Assembly: GCF_018861065.1 (NCBI RefSeq)
Contig: NZ_JAHKQO010000036.1
Location: forward strand, 211,865 to 275,864
DNA from: Paraglaciecola arctica
Lineage (GTDB): Bacteria > Pseudomonadota > Gammaproteobacteria > Enterobacterales > Alteromonadaceae
Length of the DNA: 64,000 nucleotides
Reading direction: 5' to 3'
Made by a program: the position numbers and the translations under genes. This document shows, piece by piece, positions 1 to 9,321 of the stretch; within the stretch, counting starts at the first letter, position 1, and each line of letters opens with the position of its first letter. A model generated the notes under the pieces. It saw only the letters and a program-made list of their open reading frames with translations, was not told the DNA's origin and ran no database searches.

Positions 1-1478
1 AGAATCTCAGGCCAAACAGGCTGAGAATCTTTTATTTCTCCGTAGCCAAGGATATAGTCGTAAAAAGCTTGTAGTTGTTGGGCGTTCATTTGCTGTTTAT
101 CTTGCCAACTAAATACCGATAGATTTGCGCGGTCTTCAGCTTGTTTGACTTGAGACACTAAATCTTTCTTAGTCGGGCTACTCGATAGTGACGCTGCATT
201 TTCTTTGGCGCGCTCAATGTTATCTTTACGTCTTATATGATCTTGCCAAAATTTACGCTCGGTAACCGGTACATTGCGCCACATGGTCTCGAAATAGTGC
301 TCTTTAAGGTCATTATTTTGCAGAAACATCAAAGGAATAATACGCCCATCTAAGGTTTTAGTATTTTTAACAGTTTGATATTTTGGTTTAGATACAACGC
401 CATCTAATGTGTCTTGTTTTTGTGCATAGTTTTCTAGGGGTAAACTCGTTTCGGCAATTTTTTGTGTTAACTGCAAATCCGAGAATATTTCTATTTTCGG
501 GCTCGCGAACTTGTACGCCCACTCACCAGAGTTGAAGTGTTGTCTTTGAGATTTCAAAGCAAATGGAAAAAAGTCTAATTTAACAACAGCATAGAGTTGT
601 CTGTTTTTTCCACCTGTTACTAAGTCTTTGGCTTGCTGACGCCCCATCGCTAAAGTGACTTGATAACTTCTAGGATATTGGGTTCTATTAAATTCTTCTG
701 CTGTGCCTTGGGGTGCGTACCTTGCCGAATGTTGAAGTTTCCTCGACTGAAAAGCCAGCCGCTGCAAACCACTTTCACTGTAAGCTTTAGTGTCATTGAA
801 TGGTGAAAAGAAGTTGGATGGCAAATTATAACGAAAAGAGAAACTCTCCTCGTTAAATTGGTAATTGCCTAAATTAACTTTAGTCACTAACCAAGCTTGT
901 TTAATGGTACTGACATTTTTACGATAATTAACAAAGTTCTGATAGTGCGCATTCATCAAACTATCTGTTATATCCCTCACCTCAAACTCATCGGGACGTC
1001 GATATTGCGCACCTCGGTTAGTAGTATCTTTCACCATAATGTTTTCGACACTTTTGGCCGCACAAGGTGAGTCCATATTTTTGCAAAAAGTATCCTGATG
1101 GGTTTTAGGGCGCATCGAAAACGCCATCATTTCTATATGTTGTGACCAGAATTGGGTTTGTTGGTTGTGTTCAATAAAGGTATCTTGGCATTGCTCGACC
1201 CGAACCTTATAACCTTTTAAATTATTGTAACAATCAGAAAATTGCTGCATATATTGCAACTTACTACTTAATCCAATGGAATAGTTGTGCAGTTCAACTG
1301 CCTCGACTGACTCGCTACTACTGAGCTCCCCCATTCGTGGCAAACCTTTATAACTACTTAATTTGATCGGTCGATAATCGTTTGTACCTGAGGAAAGTGT
1401 GATAGTAGCATGAACCCTCAAACTGCATAAAAAGGCGCTCAACAAGAGGGGGATTACGAGGAATTTATGCGCAAACAT
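1..1478 (-). CDS. Secreted protein of unknown function (C-terminus cut off by window edge)
   Basis: I do not recognise this family. The frame is open from an ATG at 1478 to the first base of the window, giving 492 complete codons with no stop, so the C-terminus lies outside. An AAGGA Shine-Dalgarno sits 7 bases upstream of the ATG. The N-terminus (MFAHKFLVIPLLLSAF followed by LCSLRVHA) is a typical Sec signal peptide, so the product should be periplasmic or secreted. The mature part is polar and rich in Gln, Asn and Tyr, with a few Cys that could form disulfides and no obvious membrane segment. It is transcribed in the same direction as recJ, 95 bases downstream of recJ's stop codon. Existence of the gene is well supported; its function is not. 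Confidence 0.8.
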   Translation of the reverse strand, partial: MFAHKFLVIPLLLSAFLCSLRVHATITLSSGTNDYRPIKLSSYKGLPRMGELSSSESVEAVELHNYSIGLSSKLQYMQQFSDCYNNLKGYKVRVEQCQDTFIEHNQQTQFWSQHIEMMAFSMRPKTHQDTFCKNMDSPCAAKSVENIMVKDTTNRGAQYRRPDEFEVRDITDSLMNAHYQNFVNYRKNVSTIKQAWLVTKVNLGNYQFNEESFSFRYNLPSNFFSPFNDTKAYSESGLQRLAFQSRKLQHSARYAPQGTAEEFNRTQYPRSYQVTLAMGRQQAKDLVTGGKNRQLYAVVKLDFFPFALKSQRQHFNSGEWAYKFASPKIEIFSDLQLTQKIAETSLPLENYAQKQDTLDGVVSKPKYQTVKNTKTLDGRIIPLMFLQNNDLKEHYFETMWRNVPVTERKFWQDHIRRKDNIERAKENAASLSSSPTKKDLVSQVKQAEDRANLSVFSWQDKQQMNAQQLQAFYDYILGYGEIKDSQPVWPEI

Positions 1479-1573
1479 GTTCTGTTCCTTGAAGACATAT
1501 CAGATTCGTAAGGTCTAATATAATGCCAGAACAGAACAAAAAACACACAACTAAATCATATTTTTAATATTAT

Positions 1574-3292
1574 TTATAGAGCGCTCATGCCTTCCACCAG
1601 TAACTGTAAGCTAGTTCTGCCGCGAAATTCGTTAATATTTAATTTGTAGGCTAGATTCACATGAGAACATTGTGCGTTGGGCCACAGCCCTAAATCGATA
1701 TTAAAGGCAATGGCGTCAATTAACACTCCACTTTCATGTTTCACCATAATCTTGAGATGTTTACTGCCTACTATACGTTGCTCCACTAATTGAAACTCTC
1801 CATCAAAAAGAGGTTCCGGGAAACCTTGCCCCCAAGGGCCTGCGTCTTGCAAACACTGGGCAAATGCCACTGTGAAGTCTTCGCCTCGTAACTCTCCGTC
1901 AGAAATCAACTCACCTGCTAAAGGTTTATCTTTAAGGTTCTCTTCGGCTATTTGCTGAAAAACCTGTTCAAAGGCGGTTAAATTTTTTAACGGCAAACTC
2001 AGCCCAGCAGCCATCGCGTGTCCACCAAATTTATCAATCACATCAGGGTAACGATTGTTTATTTCTTCCAACAAATCGCGAATATGTAAGCCTGGAATTG
2101 ATCGAGCTGAGCCTTTTAAGGTGTCGTCATCTTGGTGAGCAAAAGCGATAGTTGGACGAAAATATTTATCTTTGATACGCCCCGCTAAAATCCCTATCAC
2201 GCCTTGATGATAATCGGCTTGGTACAACACAATGCCATAGGGCAATTTATTGGCTTGAATATTTAGGTTTTCTAAGGCATTTACAGCTTCCTGCTGCATC
2301 GAACCTTCTATTTCACGCCTTTCTTTATTCAAACTATCAAGTTGCACAGCGATTTGCCTAGCGCGCGCTGGGTCGTCTGTAATCAGACATTCAATGCCCA
2401 ATGACATGTCATCTAATCTACCTGCTGCATTTAAGCGCGGTCCCACTACGAAACCCAAATCAGAGGCGACCAAGCGACTTTTGTCTCTGCCTGCCACATC
2501 TATTATTGCTTGAATGCCTGGGCGGCATTTATCGCTTCTGATCCGTTGTACACCTTGATGTACTAAGATTCTATTGTTTTCATCTAACGGCACCACATCA
2601 GCGACTGTACCTAAAGCCACCACATCCAACAAATCCGCCAAGTTAGGGACAGGTAAACCCTGCTGTTCAAACCAACCATTGTTTTTAAGTTGAGCACGTA
2701 GTGCCAACATTAAATAAAAAGCCACTCCCACACCCGCCAAGTTTTTTGACAAAAAGTGGCATCCTGGTTGGTTGGGATTCACTATTGCATCGGCAATAGG
2801 TAATGTCTCTGCTGCTAAATGATGGTCGGTCACTATGACAGTGATCCCCAAGGATTTAGCTTTTTCCACTCCTGCAAAACAAGCAATACCATTGTCTACT
2901 GTCATGATCACTTGCGCATTTTGCTGCGCCGCTACTTCGACTATTTCCGGGCTTAATCCATAACCAAAATCAAAACGATTCGGAACCAGATAATCGTGAT
3001 TGTTGGAGCCCATCAATCGAAGCGCCATAATGCTTAACGCAGTACTAGTAGCACCATCAGCATCAAAATCCCCAACAATAATAATTTTTTTGTTGTTAGC
3101 GATCGCATCTACCAAAAGGGAAACAGCTTTATCGACACCTTGCAACTGCTGGTAATGTAATAGTGCTTTTGCGCTGCGATTAAGTTGTTCTGCACTCTCT
3201 ACGCCTCTATCGGCATATATTTGTTTTAATCTAGGATGCAACTGTTGGGGAAGATGTTGGCTGTCTTTTGTGGGTCTGCGACTGATTTGCAC
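1574..3292 (-). CDS. recJ: Single-stranded-DNA-specific 5'-3' exonuclease RecJ
   Basis: RecJ degrades single-stranded DNA 5' to 3' in RecF-pathway recombination, mismatch repair and base-excision repair. The 572-residue length is normal for proteobacterial RecJ. DHH-superfamily metal motifs are visible: GDFDADG at about 74-80, TVDNG at 131-135 and VTDHH at 154-158. The DHHA1 motif FGGHAMAAG follows near residue 425, then a C-terminal OB-fold region. It lies downstream of dsbC and xerD on the same strand, the same xerD-dsbC-recJ order as in Escherichia coli. A strong terminator lies between dsbC and recJ here, so recJ probably relies partly on its own promoter or on read-through. Confidence 0.97.
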   Translation of the reverse strand: MQISRRPTKDSQHLPQQLHPRLKQIYADRGVESAEQLNRSAKALLHYQQLQGVDKAVSLLVDAIANNKKIIIVGDFDADGATSTALSIMALRLMGSNNHDYLVPNRFDFGYGLSPEIVEVAAQQNAQVIMTVDNGIACFAGVEKAKSLGITVIVTDHHLAAETLPIADAIVNPNQPGCHFLSKNLAGVGVAFYLMLALRAQLKNNGWFEQQGLPVPNLADLLDVVALGTVADVVPLDENNRILVHQGVQRIRSDKCRPGIQAIIDVAGRDKSRLVASDLGFVVGPRLNAAGRLDDMSLGIECLITDDPARARQIAVQLDSLNKERREIEGSMQQEAVNALENLNIQANKLPYGIVLYQADYHQGVIGILAGRIKDKYFRPTIAFAHQDDDTLKGSARSIPGLHIRDLLEEINNRYPDVIDKFGGHAMAAGLSLPLKNLTAFEQVFQQIAEENLKDKPLAGELISDGELRGEDFTVAFAQCLQDAGPWGQGFPEPLFDGEFQLVEQRIVGSKHLKIMVKHESGVLIDAIAFNIDLGLWPNAQCSHVNLAYKLNINEFRGRTSLQLLVEGMSAL

Positions 3293-3327
3293 TTAACTAT
3301 TTACCCTTTGGGAAATGAAAATAAAAA

Positions 3328-3363
3328 AGCCTGTATTAGATGCGAATTATCCAAATACAGGCT
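3328..3363 (-). terminator. Rho-independent terminator after dsbC
   Basis: A perfect 10-bp stem (AGCCTGTATT with AATACAGGCT) is followed on the minus strand by a run of six T. It lies just past the dsbC stop and before the recJ start, so it should end the xerD-dsbC transcript. Confidence 0.85.
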
Positions 3364-3385
3364 AATGAAGGGTTTTCTAAATAAA

Positions 3386-4117
3386 TTATAAAAGCGCTTT
3401 CAATGCTTGTTCAAGTTGTTTGGGTGGTTGATATCCAGGAATCACTGAACCATTAGGCATGATGATATTAGGTGTGCCGTTTACCCCTATTTTTTGGCCA
3501 AAAGCGTACTCTTCTGCCACTTGTGTCTGACAGTTTTTAGAAGGTACTGAGCCCCCCGCTTTAGCATTATCCATGGCTTCCTGTTTGTTATCTGCACACC
3601 AAACTGAAACCATATCGGAATAAGTGCGACTCTTTAAGCCACCTCTAGGAAAAGCTAAGTACCGCACAGTAATACCAAGTTCATTGTACTGATCCATTTC
3701 ATTGTGCAACTTACGACAATAACCACAGGTGATATCGGTGAAAATATTAACGACATATTTTTCGTTATCCGCTTTATATTCAATCACTCCATCTTTAAAC
3801 TTTTTTAAACCGTCTAAACGCATACTACCTAAGGTATCTTCAGTGACGTTACGCATACCTTCATCAATATTGTAAATACTGGCGCGGAATAAATATTTAC
3901 CATCTTGGCTAGCGTAAAATAAACCTTTCTCTGTTATCACTTGCAATATTCCAGGTACTGGTGCATCACCGATCGCACTAATATACATACCTAGACCCGC
4001 CTGCAGCTTGGCTTTTACTTGGTCATAGTTATCTGTTTCAACTGAAGCAGATAGGTTAAAACTAAGGATTAACAAGAATCCATTCAAAACAGTGCTTATT
4101 TTTGTCCACTTTTTCAT
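3386..4117 (-). CDS. dsbC: Thiol:disulfide interchange protein DsbC
   Basis: Periplasmic disulfide isomerase that reshuffles incorrect disulfides and is kept reduced by DsbD. The 243-residue product has a signal peptide (about 1-25), an N-terminal dimerisation domain and a thioredoxin-fold domain. The active-site motif CGYC is near 131-134 and the cis-proline loop reads NGTPNIIMPNG. I chose the ATG at 4117 (MKKWTKIST), which has GGAAAA just upstream and gives a normal signal peptide. A TTG four codons further upstream also stays in frame but is less likely. It is preceded by xerD on the same strand with a 158-base gap and ended by a strong terminator. Confidence 0.95.
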   Translation of the reverse strand: MKKWTKISTVLNGFLLILSFNLSASVETDNYDQVKAKLQAGLGMYISAIGDAPVPGILQVITEKGLFYASQDGKYLFRASIYNIDEGMRNVTEDTLGSMRLDGLKKFKDGVIEYKADNEKYVVNIFTDITCGYCRKLHNEMDQYNELGITVRYLAFPRGGLKSRTYSDMVSVWCADNKQEAMDNAKAGGSVPSKNCQTQVAEEYAFGQKIGVNGTPNIIMPNGSVIPGYQPPKQLEQALKALL

Positions 4118-4275
4118 AGTGTTTTCCAATTAATTACGATTCTAATATGACCCTAAATCTGGGAAATAATTTCAAATATATATCGAGGTTAGTTTATCTG
4201 AATCAAAAACGGAAACCAATGGCCTTTAAGGATGTATACCCACACCATAGGTTTATTATTGCATTTATTAACACG

Positions 4276-5190
4276 TTACCCTCTTGGATGATGTTCTGCC
4301 ACCAATTTTTGTAGTCGTTCAGTGGCTACATGGGTGTATATTTGGGTAGTAGACAAGTCACTGTGTCCTAACAACATTTGCACCACACGTAAGTCCGCCC
4401 CATGATTAAGTAGGTGCGTTGCAAATGCGTGGCGCAAAGTATGCGGCGACAATTCAGTTTGAATATTAGCCATTTGGCTATAGATCTTAATACGATACCA
4501 GAATGTTTGCCGAGTCATCGCCACTCCACGTTTACTGGGAAAAACTATATCACTCTCAGATTTAAGTATTGCCCCACGACCTTGTTTAAGAAATCTTGCC
4601 ACCCAATCAATAGCCTCTTCGCCTAAGGGCACTAATCTTTCTTTATTTCCCTTACCGGTAACTCTCACTACGCCTTGCTGAATACTCAATTGATCTAATC
4701 GCAGACTGATTAATTCTGTCACCCGCAAACCTGTTGCATACAGAACCTCCAACATCGCTTTATCACGTAATTGAATCGGGTCTTCTGTATTAGGGGCATT
4801 GAGTAGGTCAATAACTTCAGATTCGGTCAATGTTTTAGGTAGAGACTGCGGCAGTTTGGGGTTTTGCAGCAAACTAAGCGGGTCATCACTGCGAATTTTT
4901 TGCCGCAACATATATTGGCACAAACTACGTAAACTACTTAAAAAGCGTGATGTACTGCGCTCCGATAATCCAGCGTCATATCGTGTAGCCAAATATTGAT
5001 GAAGGTCGTCTTGGCTAAAATCACGCAACAACACCGACCGTTTTTCGTCTTTTTGCAGAGCTAGATAACCTGCAAACTTGGATAAATCTGAACGATAGGC
5101 ACTTAGGGTGTTTTCACTCAATCCTTTTTCTAACCACATAGCCTCAACAAATTCTTCAATTTGGCTAAGGTTGCTATTTTTTAGCGTCAT
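4276..5190 (-). CDS. xerD: Site-specific tyrosine recombinase XerD
   Basis: Together with XerC it resolves chromosome dimers at dif during division. The 304-residue protein has a SAM-like core-binding domain (about 6-95) and a catalytic domain. All catalytic residues are visible: Arg156 (TGLRVTEL), Lys180 (TGKGNKERLVPLG), His250 and Arg253 (SPHTLRHAFATHL), His276 (LLGHSDLSTT) and Tyr285 (IYTHV). XerD is preferred over XerC because of the adjacent dsbC and recJ, the usual xerD neighbourhood. The DUF2007 gene lies 35 bases upstream, so it probably belongs to the pilT-pilU-DUF2007-xerD-dsbC transcript. Confidence 0.95.
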   Translation of the reverse strand: MTLKNSNLSQIEEFVEAMWLEKGLSENTLSAYRSDLSKFAGYLALQKDEKRSVLLRDFSQDDLHQYLATRYDAGLSERSTSRFLSSLRSLCQYMLRQKIRSDDPLSLLQNPKLPQSLPKTLTESEVIDLLNAPNTEDPIQLRDKAMLEVLYATGLRVTELISLRLDQLSIQQGVVRVTGKGNKERLVPLGEEAIDWVARFLKQGRGAILKSESDIVFPSKRGVAMTRQTFWYRIKIYSQMANIQTELSPHTLRHAFATHLLNHGADLRVVQMLLGHSDLSTTQIYTHVATERLQKLVAEHHPRG

Positions 5191-5225
5191 AGACCTTTGC
5201 TTTAGTAAAACTTATTGGATGAAGT

Positions 5226-5549
5226 CTACGAGGCATTTTCTGTCCCGCATTGCCAACACAACTCAAAATTAGCCAAGTTGGTTTCGTGACATTTAACACA
5301 AACCCAAGGCGTTTGATTTGAAGATTGGGACTCGAATTCTTGTACAAACTGTTTTACAAAAAGCCGTGCTTTAGGCAACCATTGGGGATCGCTAATCCAG
5401 ACTTCGGGCAATACATCCATGGGAGACAATTCTCCCATGGCACCTATAGCAAATTCGTTTTTTACAAAACACGGTATACCCTTGCCATCTAACAATTGTT
5501 TGACTTGAAAAACCATAAACCTGTCAAAGTGACTAAAAACTTTTTCCAA
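5226..5549 (-). CDS. DUF2007 protein with C-terminal zinc ribbon
   Basis: A 107-residue protein. Residues 1-75 look like the DUF2007 (putative signal-transducing) fold, with the pattern 'VKQLLDGKGIPCFVKNE' and 'PEVWISDPQWLPKARLFV'. The C-terminus carries a four-cysteine zinc ribbon (CVKC then CWQCG). There is no ATG at the family start. The TTG at 5549 gives MEKVF and lies 8 bases after the pilU stop, which suggests translational coupling. Its function is unknown. Cotranscription with pilT/pilU is inferred from spacing only. Confidence 0.82.
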   Translation of the reverse strand: MEKVFSHFDRFMVFQVKQLLDGKGIPCFVKNEFAIGAMGELSPMDVLPEVWISDPQWLPKARLFVKQFVQEFESQSSNQTPWVCVKCHETNLANFELCWQCGTENAS

Positions 5550-5557
5550 AACAGTGG

Positions 5558-6670
5558 TTAATCCATATCAATCGAAACATTAGACAAGGAACCTAGTTGA
5601 TTACCCTCATCAGAGTCTAATTTGATCATCAAACGTAGATCATTAGGCGAATCAGCATGATGAATAGCATGTTCCAATGTGACTTTTCCTGCTTTGTACA
5701 AATCATATAAAGCCATGTCAAAACTCTGCATACCGATTTCTTTACCTTTTTTCATCGCCTCTTTTAACCCACCAATTTCGTTTCTTTGGATAAGATCTGT
5801 TACTAAAGGCGAATTAAGCAAAATTTCAATCGCAGCGACTCGCCCTGAGCCATCTGGAGTAGGCACCAATTGCTGAGCAACTATGGCTCGCATATTCAAA
5901 CTTAAATCAAATCGTAATTTTTCATGTTGATCAGGGGGAGCTAAATGCATGATACGTTCAATGGCTTGGTTGGCATTGTTAGCATGTAAGGTCGCCACAC
6001 ATAAATGTCCAGTATCGGCAAAAGACATAGCGTATTCCATGGTCTCCATAGAACGAATTTCCCCAATTAAAATCACGTCAGGAGCCTGGCGCAATGAACT
6101 TTTTAATGCGTCATCGAAAGACTTAGTATCTATACCCACTTCTCTTTGGGTCACCACACAGTTTCCATGTTCATGTACAAATTCTATTGGATCTTCAATG
6201 GTTAAAATATGCCCTTTCGAATTTTGATTTCGATGTCCCATCAAAGCTGCCAACGACGTTGATTTACCTGTACCTGTCGCGCCGACAAATAACAGTAATC
6301 CTCGTTTTGACATAATCACATCTTTTAATATTTCAGGTAATCCTAGCTCTGCGACTTGGGGAATTTGCGTCACAATTCGTCTGACAACCATACCGGCCAT
6401 ATCTCGCTGCCAAAAGGCGCTACAACGAAATCGCCCTATTCCCTCGCGCGCTATTGCAAAGTTGCACTCCTTACTTTGTTCAAATTCATCTCTTTGTTTA
6501 TCACTCATTGCGTCATGCACTAACGCTAACGCATCTTCTTCTGTGAGACTACTGCCACCAATGGGGGTCATCTGACCGTTCACTTTAGCACTAACAGGAA
6601 AACCAACAGTGACAAACAAATCCGATGCGCCCAAATCTTCCATCTCTTCCAAGTAAGGGGTGAGTTCCAT
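5558..6670 (-). CDS. pilU: Type IV pilus retraction ATPase PilU
   Basis: Accessory hexameric ATPase that works with PilT to retract type IV pili at the inner membrane. The 370-residue length is usual for PilU. Walker A (GATGTGKST) is at about 130-138, an Asp-box (ILTIEDPIEFVHE) follows, then Walker B (APDVILIGEIR) and His-box (ATLHANNANQ). The ATG at 6670 has AGGAA upstream. It starts 9 bases after the pilT stop, the classic pilTU operon. The C-terminal extension past residue 345, absent from PilT, is characteristic of PilU. Confidence 0.95.
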   Translation of the reverse strand: MELTPYLEEMEDLGASDLFVTVGFPVSAKVNGQMTPIGGSSLTEEDALALVHDAMSDKQRDEFEQSKECNFAIAREGIGRFRCSAFWQRDMAGMVVRRIVTQIPQVAELGLPEILKDVIMSKRGLLLFVGATGTGKSTSLAALMGHRNQNSKGHILTIEDPIEFVHEHGNCVVTQREVGIDTKSFDDALKSSLRQAPDVILIGEIRSMETMEYAMSFADTGHLCVATLHANNANQAIERIMHLAPPDQHEKLRFDLSLNMRAIVAQQLVPTPDGSGRVAAIEILLNSPLVTDLIQRNEIGGLKEAMKKGKEIGMQSFDMALYDLYKAGKVTLEHAIHHADSPNDLRLMIKLDSDEGNQLGSLSNVSIDMD

Positions 6671-6679
6671 AATAAATTC

Positions 6680-7723
6680 CTAAAAACTAGAGGTCGGTTT
6701 TTTGTCGGTTGACTTAGCAGCTGCGTCTTGTGCGGTAATTAACCCCTGAGCCACTAACCTTTGCAGGCATTGATCCATAGTCTGCATTCCATGAGCTTGA
6801 CCCGTTTGTATTACCGAATACATTTGCGGTACCTTATCCTCTCGAATAAGATTTCGGATCGCTGGGATACCTAACATAATTTCATGTGCAGCGACCCTTC
6901 CCCCGCCCACTTTCTTCAACAAGGTTTGAGAAATAACCGCACGTAAGGATTCAGATAACATTGAACGTATCATGGATTTTTCAGCCGCAGGAAATACATC
7001 AATTAACCTATCAATGGTTTTAGGCGCCGAGTTGGTGTGTAAGGTGCCAAATACTAAGTGCCCTGTTTCAGCGGCCGAGATAGCTAAGCGGATAGTTTCT
7101 AAGTCACGTAACTCACCCACCAAAATAATATCAGGATCTTCACGCAATGCTGAACGAAGTGCATTATTGAAACTATGGGTATCCCTATGTACTTCACGCT
7201 GATTGAGCACACAAAGTTTGTTTTCATGGACAAATTCGATGGGGTCTTCGATGGTTAAAATATGCTCACGCTTTGTCGAATTTATATGGTCAATCATCGC
7301 AGCTAGGGTGGTACTTTTACCGGAACCCGTTGCGCCTGTGACTAACACAATACCAGTAGGCTGATTGATAATATCTTTGAATATTTGTGGTGCACCTAGA
7401 TCGTCTAGACTTAGGATGTCACTTGGAATGGTTCTCAACACTGCAGCCGCACCGCGATTTTGCACAAAAGCATTCACCCTGAAACGAGATAAATCTTTTA
7501 CTTCAAATGAAAAATCAGTTTCAAGGTTTTCTTCGTATTCCTTACGCTGCTGATCGTTCATAATTTCGAATATCAAAGCATGTACTTCTTTATGGTCGAG
7601 AGCAGGTATGTTTAATTTTCGCATTTCTCCGTCAACCCTTATAATTGGGGGTAAACCAGCAGAAAGGTGTAAATCAGAGGCTTTATTTTTAACACTAAAG
7701 GCTAAAAGTTCGGTAATATCCAA
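6680..7723 (-). CDS. pilT: Type IV pilus twitching motility ATPase PilT (TTG start)
   Basis: Main pilus-retraction ATPase, used in twitching, surface sensing and DNA uptake. The TTG at 7723 gives (M)DITELLAFSVKNKASDLH, which matches the normal PilT N-terminus, a 347-residue product and a GGAG eight bases upstream. The longer frame beginning at 7744 adds seven residues foreign to the family. Walker A GATGSGKST is at about 130-138. Walker B (DPDIILVGELRD), His-box (FGTLHTNSAPKTID) and the C-terminal AIRNLIRE retraction motif are all present. It diverges from yggS with only 29 bases between start codons. Confidence 0.95.
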   Translation of the reverse strand: MDITELLAFSVKNKASDLHLSAGLPPIIRVDGEMRKLNIPALDHKEVHALIFEIMNDQQRKEYEENLETDFSFEVKDLSRFRVNAFVQNRGAAAVLRTIPSDILSLDDLGAPQIFKDIINQPTGIVLVTGATGSGKSTTLAAMIDHINSTKREHILTIEDPIEFVHENKLCVLNQREVHRDTHSFNNALRSALREDPDIILVGELRDLETIRLAISAAETGHLVFGTLHTNSAPKTIDRLIDVFPAAEKSMIRSMLSESLRAVISQTLLKKVGGGRVAAHEIMLGIPAIRNLIREDKVPQMYSVIQTGQAHGMQTMDQCLQRLVAQGLITAQDAAAKSTDKKPTSSF

Positions 7724-7752
7724 GCAATATTCTCCGTATATCAAGTTGCAAT

Positions 7753-8439
7753 ATGGAAACCATAGCAGAACGACTCAAAAGCGTACAAAATACTGTCGAG
7801 CAATCTACCTTAGATGCCCATCGTCCATCAAATTCGGTAAAATTGCTAGCGGTGAGTAAAACCAAACCCGTATCTAATATTGTGCAAGCGTATGAAGCGG
7901 GACAATATTGCTTTGGTGAAAACTATGTGCAAGAAGGGGTAGAGAAAATCCAAAATTTACGGGCACTTAACAAAATTGAGTGGCATTTTATTGGCCCAAT
8001 GCAATCAAATAAAACCCGTTTAGTGGCGGAACATTTTGACTGGGTGCAAACAATCGACAGACTCAAAATAGCACAACGACTTAATGACCAAACCCTCTCA
8101 TTGAAAAAACTAAATGTTTGTATCCAGGTAAATATTGACAATGAGGACAATAAAGCAGGGATACAACCAGAGCAACTCAATGAACTAGCCCAAGCTATTT
8201 CAGAACTGCCTAACCTTAGATTGCGCGGCCTAATGACCATACCTATGGCGAATCAAACATCGGAAAAACAAGCGGCTAGCTTTGCTAAGATGAGTGCTCT
8301 TTTTAGAAATATGCAAAAACACTACCCAACTGTGGATACATTATCGATGGGTATGTCGGGAGATATGCATAACGCCATATCAAACGGTAGTACGATGGTC
8401 AGGGTAGGTACAGCAATTTTTGGTGCACGTAACCAGTAA
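7753..8439 (+). CDS. yggS: PLP homeostasis protein (YggS/PLPBP family)
   Basis: Pyridoxal-phosphate-binding protein that buffers free PLP and influences amino-acid pools; no catalytic activity is established for the family. The 228-residue alanine-racemase-like TIM barrel has the PLP-lysine at Lys36 (LLAVSKTKP), the GENYVQE strand and the phosphate-binding region near SMGMSGDMHNAISNG. It is the first gene of yggS-proC-yggT-DUF4426, a conserved gammaproteobacterial order beside pilT. No clear Shine-Dalgarno precedes the ATG. The upstream region is squeezed against pilT, so its promoter must overlap the start of pilT. Confidence 0.95.
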   Translation: METIAERLKSVQNTVEQSTLDAHRPSNSVKLLAVSKTKPVSNIVQAYEAGQYCFGENYVQEGVEKIQNLRALNKIEWHFIGPMQSNKTRLVAEHFDWVQTIDRLKIAQRLNDQTLSLKKLNVCIQVNIDNEDNKAGIQPEQLNELAQAISELPNLRLRGLMTIPMANQTSEKQAASFAKMSALFRNMQKHYPTVDTLSMGMSGDMHNAISNGSTMVRVGTAIFGARNQ

Positions 8440-8456
8440 TTAACACAAGGACAACT

Positions 8457-9275
8457 ATGCAACATAGAAAAATAGCCTTTATTGGGGCTGGTAATATGAC
8501 AAGAAGTATTATCAGTGGCTTAGTCAATAATGCTTACCCTGCACAATTAATAACAGCTAGTAACCCATCTCTCGGTAAGCTAACTGCGCTTCAATCTGAC
8601 TTTGGGATTAACATCACCCAGCAAAACTCGGAAGCCGCAGAAGCAGCTGAGGTAATTGTGCTCGCAGTCAAGCCACAATTGATGGAACAAGTCTGTAAAA
8701 AATTGCAGCAGCAAGATCTAAACAACAAGCTTTTTGTCTCTATTGCAGCAGGTATCACAACGAGTAGGCTACAGCAGATGCTTGGTGGAGACTTTGCATT
8801 GGTGCGAACTATGCCAAATACGCCAAGCGCTTTAGGTAAAGGTATGACAGGTTTGTTTGCAGATAACCGAGTCGAGTCATTAGATAAAACCTATGCCGCA
8901 GACTTAATGGCTCAGGTAGGTGAAATTGCATGGGTTGAGAGTGAATCAATGATAGATGGGGTTATCGCCGCAGCTGGCAGCAGTCCCGCTTACTTTTTCT
9001 TATTTTTAGAAGCCATGCAAAAAGAATCACAGCGCCAAGGATTTGATCAGCAAACTGCGCGATTAATGGTGCAACAAGCAATGTTGGGCGCTGCGGAAAT
9101 GGTTTGTCACAATCCTCACATTGAATTAAGTGAGTTACGCACCCAAGTTACCTCTAAAGGAGGCACTACTGCTAAGGCCATCGAATCGTTTCAACAACAA
9201 GATTTAGAGAAAATAGTCGCCAACGCCATGCAAGCGGCCGTCACAAGAGCTGAAGAAATGGCGCAACAGTTTTAG
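8457..9275 (+). CDS. proC: Pyrroline-5-carboxylate reductase ProC
   Basis: Catalyses the last step of proline synthesis, NAD(P)H-dependent reduction of 1-pyrroline-5-carboxylate. The 272-residue length is normal. The Rossmann motif FIGAGNMTRSI lies at the N-terminus and VRTMPNTPSALGKGMTG in the middle. The family signature of the dimerisation domain, ELRTQVTSKGGTTAKAIE, is near the C-terminus. It starts 17 bases after the yggS stop and has AAGGACA upstream. Confidence 0.96.
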   Translation: MQHRKIAFIGAGNMTRSIISGLVNNAYPAQLITASNPSLGKLTALQSDFGINITQQNSEAAEAAEVIVLAVKPQLMEQVCKKLQQQDLNNKLFVSIAAGITTSRLQQMLGGDFALVRTMPNTPSALGKGMTGLFADNRVESLDKTYAADLMAQVGEIAWVESESMIDGVIAAAGSSPAYFFLFLEAMQKESQRQGFDQQTARLMVQQAMLGAAEMVCHNPHIELSELRTQVTSKGGTTAKAIESFQQQDLEKIVANAMQAAVTRAEEMAQQF

Positions 9276-9321
9276 TCGGTAAAGTTAGACATCTTAGATA
9301 AAACCGAGGAAAGTCGAGAAT

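Noticed and set aside
4118-4129. TTG start four codons upstream for dsbC
   Set aside because: The TTG lies within the GGAAAA that serves as Shine-Dalgarno for the ATG at 4117, which also gives the normal signal peptide.
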